From Agaricus subrufescens (Eukaryota > Basidiomycota > Agaricomycetes > Agaricales > Agaricaceae): DNA of 64,000 bases. The stretch is taken from contig CM057060.1 in the NCBI GenBank assembly GCA_029945375.1, positions 2,356,001 to 2,420,000 on the forward strand, in the 5' to 3' direction. The translations under genes were made by a program, and so were the position numbers. The notes beneath the pieces were generated by a model. The model saw nothing but the letters and a program-made list of their open reading frames with translations. It was not told the origin of the DNA and did not search any database. Of the stretch, positions 1-11,710 are shown piece after piece (positions within the stretch are counted from its first letter, which is position 1; each line of letters starts with the position of its first letter).

Positions 1-844
1 AACTAGACCCAAAGTCATTCAGTCACGATAAAATCTCGTCTTGATTTACTAGTATCTTTTTTGTTGTCTTTTTTTTGTAACTTTAGTACATAATCACCAC
101 TAAACATGAAAAAGAGTTTTTTTCTTCTTCTCAATTTCGGATGCAATGGTCATGCTAATAGGATACAATAGTAGTACAAGAATCCTAACACCAAGCTCAA
201 TGCAACAAATAAATAAAAAAAAGGAATAACGCGATTGTAGTAATTACCAAAGCAAGAGAAAAGGTATCTTTAAAGTTGACGTGAGATGGGTATGAAGTAG
301 TGTTAACGATGAAGATTAAAAGGACGATTGAACAAGAAAAACAAAAAATGAGTGATAGAATGATATGACTGAGGGGAGAAAATAGTCCAAAAAACAGAAT
401 TTTATGTAATGAAGTGGCAAGAAAAAAACCAGCTGAGATTCTCCACCGCAGGTGAAATCGTTTTAAACGTCTATAAACTTGCCACAAAAGCCCCCTTTTT
501 CGAGAGATACAATGCAAAAAAACAAAAACAAAAACAGTGCAGGGCGATAGCAGCCGAGCCAAGGAAAAGATTTGATAAAAATGTCGAAGTGAAGTCATGG
601 GGGTGAGCGACGACAGAACAACATCTCAACCAACACCCAGCCAGAAGAACCAAAGGCAACCCGTGTCCCTACTCCCAACAAGCGACCATAATACATCAAG
701 CGTACACATATGTCGATGCTCTGGTTGAACAGTACATATGCCGTATTTGGTAGTAGCGGTGAAAAACACACCACAGGCGTGAAAGGTCCAGCCGTGCTTC
801 TGGACAAGGCCAGTAAAGGCAAACGTCTAGTGACGAAATCAACC
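1..844. other. Noncoding stretch downstream of the EST1/SMG6-like gene
   Basis: AT-rich sequence with long A and T runs. It lies past the stop codon of the PIN-domain gene and probably holds its 3' untranslated region. Short open frames on both strands show no recognisable domain and no exon-like splice pairs. Confidence 0.5.
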
Positions 845-3800
845 TTAGGTGGGCTTGGCCAGAAGCGCGGCTAGATCTTTCTCCCCTGCAGCAGGAAGCT
901 GACGAGATCGGGCCTTGAGGCGCACTAGAAAAACCCATGTTTTTAATGTCGGTGAAGCCCAAGAAGTGAGAAAACACATACAATTACGATCAAGACTTAG
1001 AAGCACGACCTTGACGGCACCATTTGTGTCTTGATTGCTTTGCCCTAGAAGACCCGACCGATCCATCCAATGTTCATCCTGCCAAATAGCAGCCTTGAGA
1101 ATCAAGTCGTCCATACTTCTTTCGAAGTTTCCGGAAGTAAAGTCAACTTCCTCTGTCCTGACATTCAGCGTCGGTAGATAGTTGCCTTTTGAAGTTTGTA
1201 CTTTGAGAGAGATTGAATGAGTACGAAGGTGTGATGTAATATACGTCATAGCGCTTTGAGCAGCCTGGCCAAGTTCCGAAGGGTTATTGACCAGACCATC
1301 GAGTTCCATGACGACGGGGAGAGGGATAACGATTGTCCAAACCAAACTTTCCACTAGGGAGACCACCGTAGGAAGGAATGAGAGAAGAATGTTTGTGTCA
1401 ATGACGAGCACAGAATAGCCTTGGACGATGTGGAGCTCGGGATAATTGTCGTGAGCACGCCTGGAAGTACGAGGCCTACGAGAATGCGGCGAATGAGGTA
1501 TCTGTTCCTGTTGGGATGATCGAACGAGACTGCGAAGATACCGACGACGGGCCTAATTACAAACAGCATGAGTACATTCAAAACCATAGAAAGAGGAAAA
1601 AACAAACCTTCAACTCTTTGACCTCTTCGGTATCATCATCGTCATCTTCACTGCTTCCCTCCTCAGCATTCTCCTCATCAACATCCATGAGCTCGTCATC
1701 GTCAAGCCACCTTGTTCCCATCCTCCTCCTTCCCTCTTCCTCTCGTTCTAGTCTCTCCATCTCTTTCCATGCAGCAACCTTATCAGCGAGTTTTCCCTCA
1801 ACTCTCCACTCGCGTGTACCCTGAGTCCAATGGAAACCGGGAACAGTACCCGCAATATCAACAGCGCCTCGCGCAATACGTGCCCAACGCTTCAACATCG
1901 TCTCCTTAGGACTAACGCGCCACCCCCCATTTGTCGGAATGCCACTCGCATCATAAAGCCCTTCCGTACTGATCCCATAGAAGTGTTGACCCTTCACCTC
2001 ATCCCCATCATCTTCGATTTGGCCATCAGTCATCTGATCACTTTCACGAGTATCCAAAACTTCCACTTCGGGTCGATCTTCACCCATTTTCCAGTAGCCA
2101 CGTTCAAATACTTTCCTGCTTACCCACTCCATACCACGCATACACCAATCCTCAGGTAGGGGTGGAGCGCATCCCGATGTAAGCATAGGCCAACGTTGTT
2201 CAGGCATAACGTCAACGATACCGAAAAGTCCCTGCGACTCCATGACCTTTCGAGGAATAGTAGAGAAAAATGCGGCGAGATCTTCCCAAGGTATACTTCG
2301 CTCCAGAAGTGCAAGAGACGGTGGATGCTTCAGCACTGTAGAGAGGAAAGTGAGGATTGTCGTGAGATACGGATTGAGGGATTGTTGAGAAAATTCAGTA
2401 GCACGCCTTGTAGGGTTTCGTAGAACAAAGCTCAGCATAGTGAACGTTAATTGAAGTGCGTATTTGAATGCGGGTGATGTCTCTGGATTTTGTCCGGCCT
2501 CTGAGATCGTCGGAGATATTGCCGGCTGACCGTCATCATCAACTTCCATCTTGTTGTCTGCAGGAGTCGCCTGTTTTTTTGCAATGATGCGACCAGGATC
2601 ACGACCTCCGATACCACCGATGCGTCGAAGAAGCCCAGAGGACTTGCCGTACTCGAGGACGGAGGAAATATTGATTATGGCCATCATTATCCATTCTCGC
2701 TCTTCTGCACCTTCAATAACAAGTCGCTCCAGGAACCGCGCAACGGTTGGTTTAAAGTCATCGAGTTGGATATTCGTAAAGAGCATGCCGTGGAGAAGGA
2801 CAAAGAGTTCGGAAACTTTAGCATCGGGGTTCATCCGACGTGATTGCAGAGTGCCGCTCCAAACGGGAAGGATAGATTCACGAGAGGTCATGAAAGGGTG
2901 GAGAGTGGTCATGCTGTGATATAAATATTAGGTGAGTAGATGAGGAATACGTGAATAGAATACGTACCTTTTCACAAAGTGATATACGCCTCGCAATTCT
3001 TCACTCTCAACCTCGCGATAGAGCAGGCCCAAATGGTGATGTAGCTTTCCGGTACCGGGTTGTTCAAATAGACCTGTCGCGTACCAATCTCGAGCAATAC
3101 TCCTCCATCTCTCACGGTCCGGTTCAACCTCCAGTAATCGAGCTGCCGCGATGCCCACACTTGGAGGTTGGCTTGCAGCACGTCCTGCGTGTGCGTCGCT
3201 GAATGACTTCCGACCAGTACTGTTACCGTTTGCGGTACCTATTGTAGGGACTTCGAGTCCATTCGCCCGGTTCATTTCATCGACAGCCTGTAAGGCGGAG
3301 GTTGTTAGGTGACTTGTGTTAGTTCCCATCCTCGACTCTAATATGGTCGCAACAATCATGCGGTAGCGAGCTAGGTCGCCGAGAGCCTCGAGCCATCCGC
3401 CCCGAAATGAGTTGAGGGTCGGATCTTCAACTAGACCTACGTAAAAGGTGTACGAATAATAGATGAACTCCTGTAAGAGTTCGAGTGCAAGGCGGGATGT
3501 AAAGCACGCGCGGCGGAGGGATTCAAGAAGCTTATAAAAACCAAGGGTCCACAATCGTACAACGATGTTATACTTGGTAGGCACGTTCTTGAGAGACGCT
3601 GGGACGGATGGGGCAAGAGACAGCTGTAACAGGTTGTACATGTCCTCTGCCAAACTAGATAGTTGTTAGTACACGGGCACTAATTTTGGCCGACCAGGGA
3701 AAAAAAACATACCTTTTATGGTCGTCTACTTTTCTCCTCCATTTCTCGTTTTCAAGGTCTTCCCGAGTCAGTTCCTGACCCTTAAGCATTACGCGGGACT

Positions 3801-4705
3801 CCATTTCATCCTGCTCATCCGAGTCCTCCTGTTGGACCTTGGACTCCAGAGTGGTTATTCGGCGATATATTAACTTGAGCTGCTGTGAGAAGGCAGACGC
3901 GGAGGAATCGTCGGTTGCAGTGTGACCGGGCCGATTGTCAAAAACAGCGGACGAGGTTGAGGATCCGTCCGTGGAGAGAGTAAAATTAGACGAGCAGACG
4001 GACGCAGCATATGAGCTCGTGGAGCCTGCTGAGATGTAATCTCCACTGGATTTCGGTGTCGGAATGGCTCGTTCGCCGTTTTGTTGTGGTCGGGAAAGCA
4101 CGTTAAAATGAAGGGGGTCGTGGCGACGATGGTCAAAAAGCTGACGGGCGGCGTTATTGCCGCCGTGGCGAGTAGTAGGGGCATTGCGCGGTATGTGGGA
4201 GCTGTCGGAGTCGGACATATGTTCGGGCTCTGCGGTGCGGCGCATAGGGATGGGGTCTGTGTCTGGGTTGAACAGCTTCGGTTTAGAGGGGTTGGGGCGG
4301 GGGGTGGAGGTGATTTTGAGGCGGGAAAAACTTTCTGGGTCGGCTTCGTCTGGCGGTTTCGAGACCACGACCTGCGGGGGATGGCGGCGGTGTGCCTGGG
4401 GAACTGCGACGCGGGCAGCTGGTGCGGACTGCTTCGGCGACCGGTCGTGCCTTGGGGCGGGCTGGGGGGGCGTGGGGGTGTAGGGTGCGGAGGGCGGAAC
4501 AGCTGGGCGCTCCGGGCGATCCTTGGGACGCATGGTGCTGGGGAAAAACGAGGAGGTGAGCGGGGTGCGGGTGGGAAGCGGCGCTGGAGAAATACCTGGC
4601 CTGCTTGCGCCGGAGGGCCATGAGCCGGCTGTCGAGGTCGGTGGGCTGGGGGGCGTCGAGTCGAGGCATGTCGCGGTCCTTGCCCTTTCTGCTGGGTCTA
4701 TCCAT
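845..4705 (-). CDS. EST1/SMG6-like telomerase-binding / nonsense-mediated decay protein with C-terminal PIN nuclease domain
   Basis: My splice model has six exons (4705-4596, 4537-3713, 3654-2968, 2913-1608, 1552-982, 924-845) and gives about 1192 residues in frame. The N-terminal third is low-complexity, rich in Pro, Ser and Arg. An EST1-type helical region follows (around AEDMYNLLQLSLAPS and DRERWRSIARDWYATG, then HPFMTSRESILPVW). An acidic stretch (SSEDDDDDTEE) comes before a C-terminal PIN domain. The PIN acidic residues are present: D in VIDTN, E in MELDGL, D in DDLIL and D in LSLDRN, followed by LRLKARSR as in SMG6. In animals, SMG6 cuts mRNA near premature stop codons; EST1 proteins also bind telomerase. 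The PIN domain makes SMG6 the closer match, but a telomere role cannot be excluded. The start is the first ATG of the upstream exon, joined in frame by a 58-nt intron. Confidence 0.9.
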
Positions 4706-4785
4706 GCTGGCGAGGAAGAAACATGGCCGGGCTGAATTCTGCTAGCGTGCTTCGCAATTCCGCAGCACCAGATAAGATCTCACTC

Positions 4786-4793
4786 TCACGTGA
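4786..4793. promoter_or_regulatory. TCACGTGA palindrome upstream of the EST1/SMG6-like gene
   Basis: A perfect 8-bp palindrome with a CACGTG E-box core, about 80 bp upstream of the start codon at 4705. This core is bound by bHLH factors of the Cbf1 type in yeast. A regulatory role here is inference from position only. Confidence 0.35.
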
Positions 4794-5505
4794 CTGCTGC
4801 GCCTCCTTCCCTCCCACACTGGCACCGCCACCGGAAAATCCCCACCCCCTCTCCTATAAACATCCCCGCCGTCCCACCGCCCACAGGCCCACAGCCGCGG
4901 CCAGCGGTTCGCTGCTCGGGCCACCGCCCCTGCGTTCTCGCCGACACACAGCTCGGCGTCCATCGGGCTGGACTTTCGCACCGGGGATCTGACTGCTTCC
5001 GCAACTTAATTAACCATGTTTGACTCCGGATCACCATATCGATCGTGGGTAAATTCTGTGATCCCGCTCAAAATGCGGAGTCTTGGCTACAATAGCTACC
5101 TCAGGTCTCACCAATCGCTTACGCGTCTCGACGTCGCCACCGCTGCGGACCCACATGAATACCATCATTCACGCTACTCAAACCCAGAGTCAGCTGTACT
5201 GCGCTTCCGTCATCGATTGCTGCGTCGCTTGATCTTCCTGATCTTCTATTCAGCATTTCTGCAACTCCCCATATCCGTTCCCTGCACTCTGATTCGTGGC
5301 CCCCAAATGCAAGGGACCGACAACACCGAGCCTTGCCTAATTATGTGCTTCTCTCCATCAACTCCGGAAGCAGTTCCCCCAAACGTTTTTCTCCGCAGCT
5401 GGGTGTCTGGACCACTAATCCACAAAAGCGTAAGGTTATAGAACCTTTGTCTCATCCCTGAGTCATCTTGCGGGAAATGGCCAGTGGCCTGCAGACTATT
5501 TTACA

Positions 5506-5515
5506 TATATATAAG
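5506..5515 (+). promoter_or_regulatory. TATA-box-like sequence with no assigned gene
   Basis: TATATATAAG in the plus orientation, a good fit to a TATA box. The first downstream ATG near 5710 opens only about 26 codons, and I could not splice it onto further exons. Confidence 0.3.
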
Positions 5516-6074
5516 CGCAGCCCCAAAGTACACGCGCCTAACTTTCGGGATCATTCCCCGTTGATAGGGCCATTCACCTCCGCAGCTGCCAGTTCTTTTA
5601 GATCAATTCCATCGCAGCATTTCATTTCTCCTGGTTTTTCGGAAGAGAAACCTCGCCTCACTGGAAGGTCCTCTACCCCACACAGAACTCATACTCATCC
5701 ATCTCTGAAGATGCTCTCTGTGCTTCCTGTCACTAATGGGGCTGTGAATGAGGACACTAATCCTACTGCGGGAGGTCATCAGCACACTTGACTCCATCTG
5801 GTCTAGAGGCTGAAATGGCTGCGGCCGTGCTATGTCCCTGACTCACACAACAGCCGCCGGAATGAATCCGACCAATCTGCTGTATGATAGTTTTACATAT
5901 CAGGTCCCTGTGATTATAGCACACTGGCCTTCATGCTCATGTGCGCTGCTAGTCCTGGAGGCCGAGCTGCGGACCGTAGTAGGAGCTGTATCATTCTTCT
6001 CCACCGACTCGTGGTAACCCAAAACGGCTAAAAATACACACATACTAATCGATTCATAAATCTTTCTCGACTGT

Positions 6075-9000
6075 TCAAACTCCCTTGAAAAACACCTGAC
6101 CAGCCAAACTGACATCTCCATCAACAACTTCAACCTTATCACCTTTCGATACTCTAATCTTGCCTGCAATCTCAACCCCCTTCCCAGCCGGAACATCCAC
6201 CTCGACAATGTCTTTACCCCCAGCCTCGAAATTATACACCTGTACCTCTAAACCCTTCGTATAATCATAGTCTGGTTTACCAATTCCAGCCGGACCCAAT
6301 AACAACACAGTACCCTCGCGGATCCAGACAGGTATTTCATTGATAGGGACGTGTTCCTTAACCCACTTTGGTCCTTGAATAACTCGACTCCTGTTCCACA
6401 AATTTGTCCATATCCCCGCAGGAAGGTAGTATTCAGTTTCTTCACCCAGAGGGACAAATACCGGGGCCACTAGGAGAGAAGCGCCTGAAAACAGATTGAA
6501 ATGAGGCTAGACCAAATGAGGACGGAAGTCAATTGTCACGACATACCCAGCATGTATTGTCTGTCAAGGTGATGTGTTGTACGGTCTTCTGGAAAGTCAA
6601 TAAACATAGCTCGTTGAACGGGGTGCCCCTTCAAACGCGCTTGTATAGACTATTTTTGAGCATACTCATCAGAAAAGTTTGGTGCGATCTAGGGAAAACG
6701 CACCAGGTTATAGATATAGGGCATCAATCGATGTTTCATATCTAAATACGCAGACATAGTTCTCGCAGCTTCTTCACCGTAGTTCCATGGTACGCGGTAT
6801 GACGAGGAGCCGTGGAGACGAGAATGAGAAGAAAACAGGCCAAAAGCGACCCAACGTTGGTAAATCTCTGGGTCCGGGTGACCCTATCCGTTCAAAAGAT
6901 TAGAAACAACATTCTCGAATTTTCACTAAACACAAACCTCAAACCCTCCAATATCGTGCGATGCAAAACCAAATCCAGAAGCAGTGAGTGATAACAAACC
7001 ACGCAAAGCCTCCGCCATAGCTTCCCACGTCGACTCACAATCACCTCCCCAATGGACAGGATACCTTCCAAAACGGCGCCCAATAAAAAATTCAGTCGTT
7101 TTGATCTAGAACAGCCAGCGTACCTCTGTCCATTAACCGTCGACGAACGAGCAAACAGGACAGCTTCTCCTTCTCCAAAGCGATCACGGAGAAGCTTGAA
7201 CACGAGTTCATTGTACATAACCGAGTAGGTATTATGCATTCTATAAGGATCAGCTCCATTGTGGAACCGAATCGCAGCGTGAGGAATGCGTTCCGCAAAA
7301 TCAGTCTACGCGACAAAAAAGAAGGTAATTAATATAACTCTTTTACGCGCCGAGACCACGGATCAGCCTACCTTAAAACAATCTACACCAAGGTCGAGTA
7401 ATGTCGTCAACTTGTCAGTGTACCATTTGCAAGCTGCGGGATTGGTCACATCCAGAATGGCTAAACCTGGCTGCCACAGATCCCATCTGATGGGGGACCA
7501 TTAAGCTCGGAAAGATATAAATGGCCGCGGTGACTTACTGCCAAGGTGACCCATCGGTGCGCTTGATAAAGTAGCCCTCTTTCGCCCCCTCGTTGAAAAT
7601 GGGCGAAAGCTGAGAGAAATAAGGATTGACTAAATACCACATTGAGTGAGATCATATAGAAAGACAGAGATAAGGGCGTACTCCATAAACAAATTTTAAC
7701 GCCATACTTCTCTTTGATTTCGGCGAGATAGGCCTTCGGATCAGGGAAATGTTCAGGATCAAAAGTGAACGAACACCTGCACAAAAGTAGTTTTTTTTAG
7801 GCAATCCTGTGGTGGGTCCTACAAAAGCAAGCCTTACCATTCGTATTGCCTCATCCAGAAACAATCAATATGAAATACCCGGACAGGGCAATCACGCTGT
7901 TTCATGCCCTCAAGGAATCCCGAAACTGTTTCTTGCGAATATGAGGTCAGGAAAGACGTAGTGAGCCATAAACCAAACGACCAGCTTGGCAGTATTCTAT
8001 ATCAGGTTCAGCGACAAGTTTTTTCTTATTTTCAGTCAGAGAAAAGCTGACGCACGCAGGACGTCCCGTCATCTTTGTATACTTTTCGAGAATCTGACAA
8101 GCTCTTAGAAAGGAAGATGATGAAATCTAGAGGCAACTTACCTCCAGAGGTGTCTCACCATAGATAATGAAGTATTCCAAACTTTTGTCCGCGACCGAAA
8201 CACCTACGCGGCTGACTTTCTCTGAGCCAACTTCAACTTCAACCTCACCCGGATGGTTGATGAAAACACCGTAATTCCTGTTGGTGATATAAAATGGGAC
8301 GCATTTATATGCTTGTTCACTAGAAGTTCCACCATCCTGATTCCAGACCGAGATAGATTGCCCTGATGAATTGATTCTCAGTCATGGCGTCTCTATGCAC
8401 CTCTACAAGAACCTACCGTTCTTGACAAATGCTCCAAACTGTTCTCCCAGTCCATAGACAAGCTCTCCAGGAGAAATGTTCAATTCAGAGTTGATATAGC
8501 GGACTACAGGAGGTAGAGGCTCCGGACGAGGATTGGATGATGTATCTTGAGTAAGGCAAGAACTATATGAAGCACTCGAGGCAGTCCAGCGTGACGGGAC
8601 ATCGAATACTGCCTGGTGCTTAGGCCCAGAAAACGTGAGTACTCTATCCGGTGATTTGAAGGTTATAGAATAGGGATTTTGCGTAATTTCAGCTCTGAGG
8701 TCGCCACTGGAAATAACGTGGTTCGTGCCTTCCTGAACCAGGTGTACATCAGGAATTGGCGGGTCATCTGGGAAGAGTTGAATCTCAGGGTAAACGTCAA
8801 GTGAAGCAAAATGTTCAATCTTGACGCCAATGACGTCCTTGGTTGGCGAATGAACCCGTATGCTCAACACAGGGCCTAGCATCCATGTTGAATAAATCGT
8901 ATCTTCTTGTTATTTCCAAAGTCAGACGTACCACCGAGTGTGTCACCACGATGACGGATTGGTCTGGTAGAGACTTGTAAATCATAACCAGTATCGTCCT

Positions 9001-9079
9001 TCGAAACTTGTACTGCCTGGAGACCATAGAAAGGCTTGACGCCATTTTTCAACAACCAGAAACCGTCGTTGAACTTCAT
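6075..9079 (-). CDS. GH31 alpha-xylosidase (YicI-like)
   Basis: A multi-exon gene for an intracellular-type glycoside hydrolase family 31 enzyme that removes alpha-linked xylose from xyloglucan-derived oligosaccharides. The first exon starts [17 protein letters not shown] with no obvious signal peptide. The N-terminal beta-sandwich is followed by [14 protein letters not shown], then [14 protein letters not shown], which favours alpha-xylosidase over alpha-glucosidase. The nucleophile Asp is in [11 protein letters not shown] (usual form FKTDFGERIP), and the acid/base Asp is in [14 protein letters not shown]. The C-terminal beta domain ([16 protein letters not shown]) is present and ends at a TGA. 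At least eight short introns separate the exons. It is head to head with the serine dehydratase gene across about 610 bp. An alpha-glucosidase activity is the main alternative. Confidence 0.9.
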
Positions 9080-9692
9080 AGTGGTGGGGATTTACAGCCA
9101 GAGAAAGATAGTACATTTTTGAGCACATCTGAATATTTGATAAGGCGGTCATTTGAGCCATTAGCGGGCCGCCGCGACATATAAGACCGAAGAATCCCCG
9201 TTTCTTTCCAGAGCTCGAACCTAGTAACCAAGCTAAATATCGAGCGAGCCGGGTCGGGCCACTGGGGATGTGCACCATGTGGACATTACAGAGCTTTATT
9301 CGAAACTGACTGGACCTTGTGCTCAGAAGAGAAGAAGTGTTGACCACCGGCCAAAATTGTAATATGTCGCAGTGACATAAACAATTACGGACCGACGCTC
9401 AGCCGTGTACCAACTCGAATGGAGGACTCGGATATATCGGCTTGTCAGGCGCTAGATAGATGGATAAAGCTAAAGTCGATGTTCGGGCAGCGCATCGAGC
9501 TGTCAAGAGAAAAGATCTTGCCGAAACGTTTCTGTTTTTGACAAATTGATGCTAAATATGTAAAGACTGCTTTTCCCGGGAGGCTCGGAGCACCGCATCA
9601 ATCTCAAATCGAGTCATTTCATCTGATTTCTGAAATCTTGACGCTATTTCTTCTCTTTTAACTCTAAGCGAACATCGACCAAGACAGCCAAA
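9080..9692. other. Divergent promoter region, alpha-xylosidase / serine dehydratase
   Basis: About 610 bp between two start codons facing apart. The last 100 bp before the serine dehydratase start are pyrimidine-rich, as is usual for fungal 5' leaders. A minus-strand open frame at 8982-9347 overlaps the first exon of the xylosidase gene and is not supported as a gene. Confidence 0.4.
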
Positions 9693-11015
9693 ATGTCAAC
9701 ACCGCTTTGGCGACAGACACCACTTATTCATTCGATCCCCCTCTCAGACAATATCAAAGCATCTGTTTATCTCAAGCTAGAGGTGAGAGGCAAGTAGGAC
9801 CAACATTCGTTTTACTAATGAATAGTATGTGGAGTAGAATGTTCATCCCTCTTGTTCATTCAAATATCGTGGACTAGGACATTTCATCACAAAAGCAAAG
9901 GAAAAGCATGGTGACGCATTACACTGCATTGTCCCGTCAGGAGGAAATGCCGCCCTAGCAGGCGCATGTGCTGCACGTGTGCTCGGCGTCAAATGCACCG
10001 TATTTATTCCAGAGGGCATAGCCCCAAGTACTCTCACTCGGCTGAAGCAAGAGAATGCCGAAGTTGTTGTTACAGGTCGCTTCTACGCTGAGGCGATGTC
10101 CGCTGCCCAGCAGGCTGTAGCAGCAGATCCCGCAGCGTAATTTGATATTTTTCACTTTCGTAAAGTTTATTGAACATTTTTGCAGGGTATTGGTTCCGCC
10201 GTATGAGGACCCCCTGATTTGGGAGGGCCACAGTTCTATGGTCGAAGAGATCTCGCATCAGTTGGGGAGGAAGCCTGACGCTTTCTTCTGTTGCGTAGGT
10301 GGTGGAGGATTACTGGGAGGCATCATTGAAGGATGCAGAAAGGTTGGTTGGGATGACGGTGCGTTGCAAGATCGATCTCATACCACTTCGATGTTCAGTG
10401 TCATTTATAGTGCCAATTGTGGCTTTGGAGACTATTGGGTCCGATTGTTTCTACCATTCGATCACAAGAAATGGATCGGGCGCTGAAGAGAAGAAATTAC
10501 CGCCTAACGTTAGGATTGTGCGAGACGAGAAGCACGACCTGTATTTAGCCCATTTCGACAAGTTTTCATCGAGGGCGTCAGGATCACTCGGTGCTTCCGA
10601 ACCATCTGCAGCTGTGCTAAGAATGGCGCTGGACAGGCCAGGAGGTGTTTACTCGTACAGCGTTCCAGACGAAATGAGTATGGGAAGCCTTGTTAAATTT
10701 GCTGGTGAGTGTTGAAACAAGTAACGGCGGTTCAATTAATCCAGGGCTACCGCAGATGACCACAAGATGCTGGTAGAACTAGCATGCTCAACAACACTTG
10801 TTCCAGCTTATAACCCTACCCTCTTCGATAGGATGGTTCCGCCGACATCGGGGACACGCTGTGTCGTCTTTATAGTTTGCGGGGGTTTTAAGGTTTCACT
10901 GTCGGATGCGGTTGAGTTCCAGGAGATTGTAGAGAAGGATATAAATGATGCATCAACCAAATGGGAAGTGTTGTGTCCAGACGGAGAGCGACTTCAAGTC
11001 CCAAAACAGCATTGA
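9693..11015 (+). CDS. PLP-dependent L-serine/threonine dehydratase
   Basis: The enzyme deaminates serine or threonine to pyruvate or 2-oxobutyrate using pyridoxal phosphate. It starts MSTPLWRQTPLIHSIPLS. The first intron (9783-9837) contains a TACTAAT-like branch site and joins LKLE to NVHPSCSFKYRGLG, placing the PLP-binding Lys in SFKYRG. IVPSGGNAALAGACAA is the phosphate-side substrate loop, and CCVGGGGLLGG is the glycine-rich PLP phosphate-binding loop. VPIVALETIGSDCFY follows as in the family. I read four introns, all short. The fold-type II length (about 350 residues) fits catabolic serine dehydratase rather than the longer biosynthetic threonine deaminase, which carries ACT-like regulatory domains not seen here. 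Confidence 0.9.
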
Positions 11016-11136
11016 TAGATCCAAACCGAAATGGTAGCATAGGTATGACAACTAGCTATAATAATATCAGTAAGTACGAAGTAACGTACATTGAAAGCTG
11101 TATGCGGACCGTTAGCCTATTCCAGCTATTCAACAG

Positions 11137-11512
11137 TCACTTGTTTCGTGTGGTGTCTTCGGCCTCCCTAGCCATTTTTCGCGATAACCGTTCCGCTCTT
11201 ATCCGGTCAAGTTCCTGTCGAATAGCGAGGGTTTCCTTAGGGATATTCTGAATGCGGACCGCTCAGTTTTTGTGATAGCAGGAAATGCCCTCGAATAGCC
11301 CAACCTGGTTTGTACGTTCCGCAGGTGGAAACAATTTGTCCTTGTACTTGAGTTATGTCAGTTTTCAGACCCCCAAGCGCGACTTTGTGACAATAACTTA
11401 CCGGTATGACATGGGTGCGGTACCACTCTGGATCACCAAAATGAACGAGAGCCACGATAGGAATAAAAAGGTAGAGAGAAAACTTGAATACTTCAAGGTT
11501 TGGCCCGCCCAT
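11137..11512 (-). CDS. PET100: PET100-like cytochrome c oxidase assembly chaperone
   Basis: An 85-residue protein in three exons. Exon 1 gives MGGPNLEVFKFSLYLFIPIV and continues through HFGDPEWYRTHVIP. A 12-codon exon (DKLFPPAERTNQ) follows, then a charged helix starting NIPKETLAIRQELDRIRAER and ending in TRNK plus TGA. PET100 is a single-span inner mitochondrial membrane protein needed to assemble complex IV. The GPNLE start, one hydrophobic segment (residues about 10-26) and the DKLFPP motif are diagnostic. The second donor (CAG|GTTGGG) is weak, but the frame demands it. The gene is convergent with serine dehydratase and divergent from glutamate decarboxylase. Confidence 0.9.
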
Positions 11513-11710
11513 GATGTTGTGGTTTGTACTGTGAGCCTGCTGTGAGCACTATGAGAGCGCGCGCATTTGTGTTTGGTTCTGGCTTCCGAAATAAACGATC
11601 AATTACCCCTTACTCCCGAAGACGGTTCATGCGTTTGTTACACCACTATGACATCAGAGGTTTCAGAGGGGGTTTAATATCTGGGGAGGGCATTATGCCT
11701 TTACAGAAAC

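Larger units (their letters stand above)
4706..6074. other. Intergenic stretch between the EST1/SMG6-like gene and alpha-xylosidase
   Basis: It holds the EST1/SMG6-like promoter on the left and the 3' flank of the alpha-xylosidase gene on the right. Open frames here (for example 5016-5441 +) have no recognisable domain. A strong TATA-like sequence lies on the plus strand near 5506, with no convincing gene after it. Confidence 0.45.

Noticed and set aside
4081..4623. Long plus-strand open frame (180 codons) over the EST1/SMG6-like first exons
   Set aside because: GC-rich antisense shadow of the Pro/Arg-rich N-terminus. The minus-strand frame splices cleanly and continues into known domains.
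5016..5441. Plus-strand open frame of 141 codons in the intergenic gap
   Set aside because: No domain, no splice partner, no homologue that I recognise, and no promoter in a suitable place. The TATA element lies after it.
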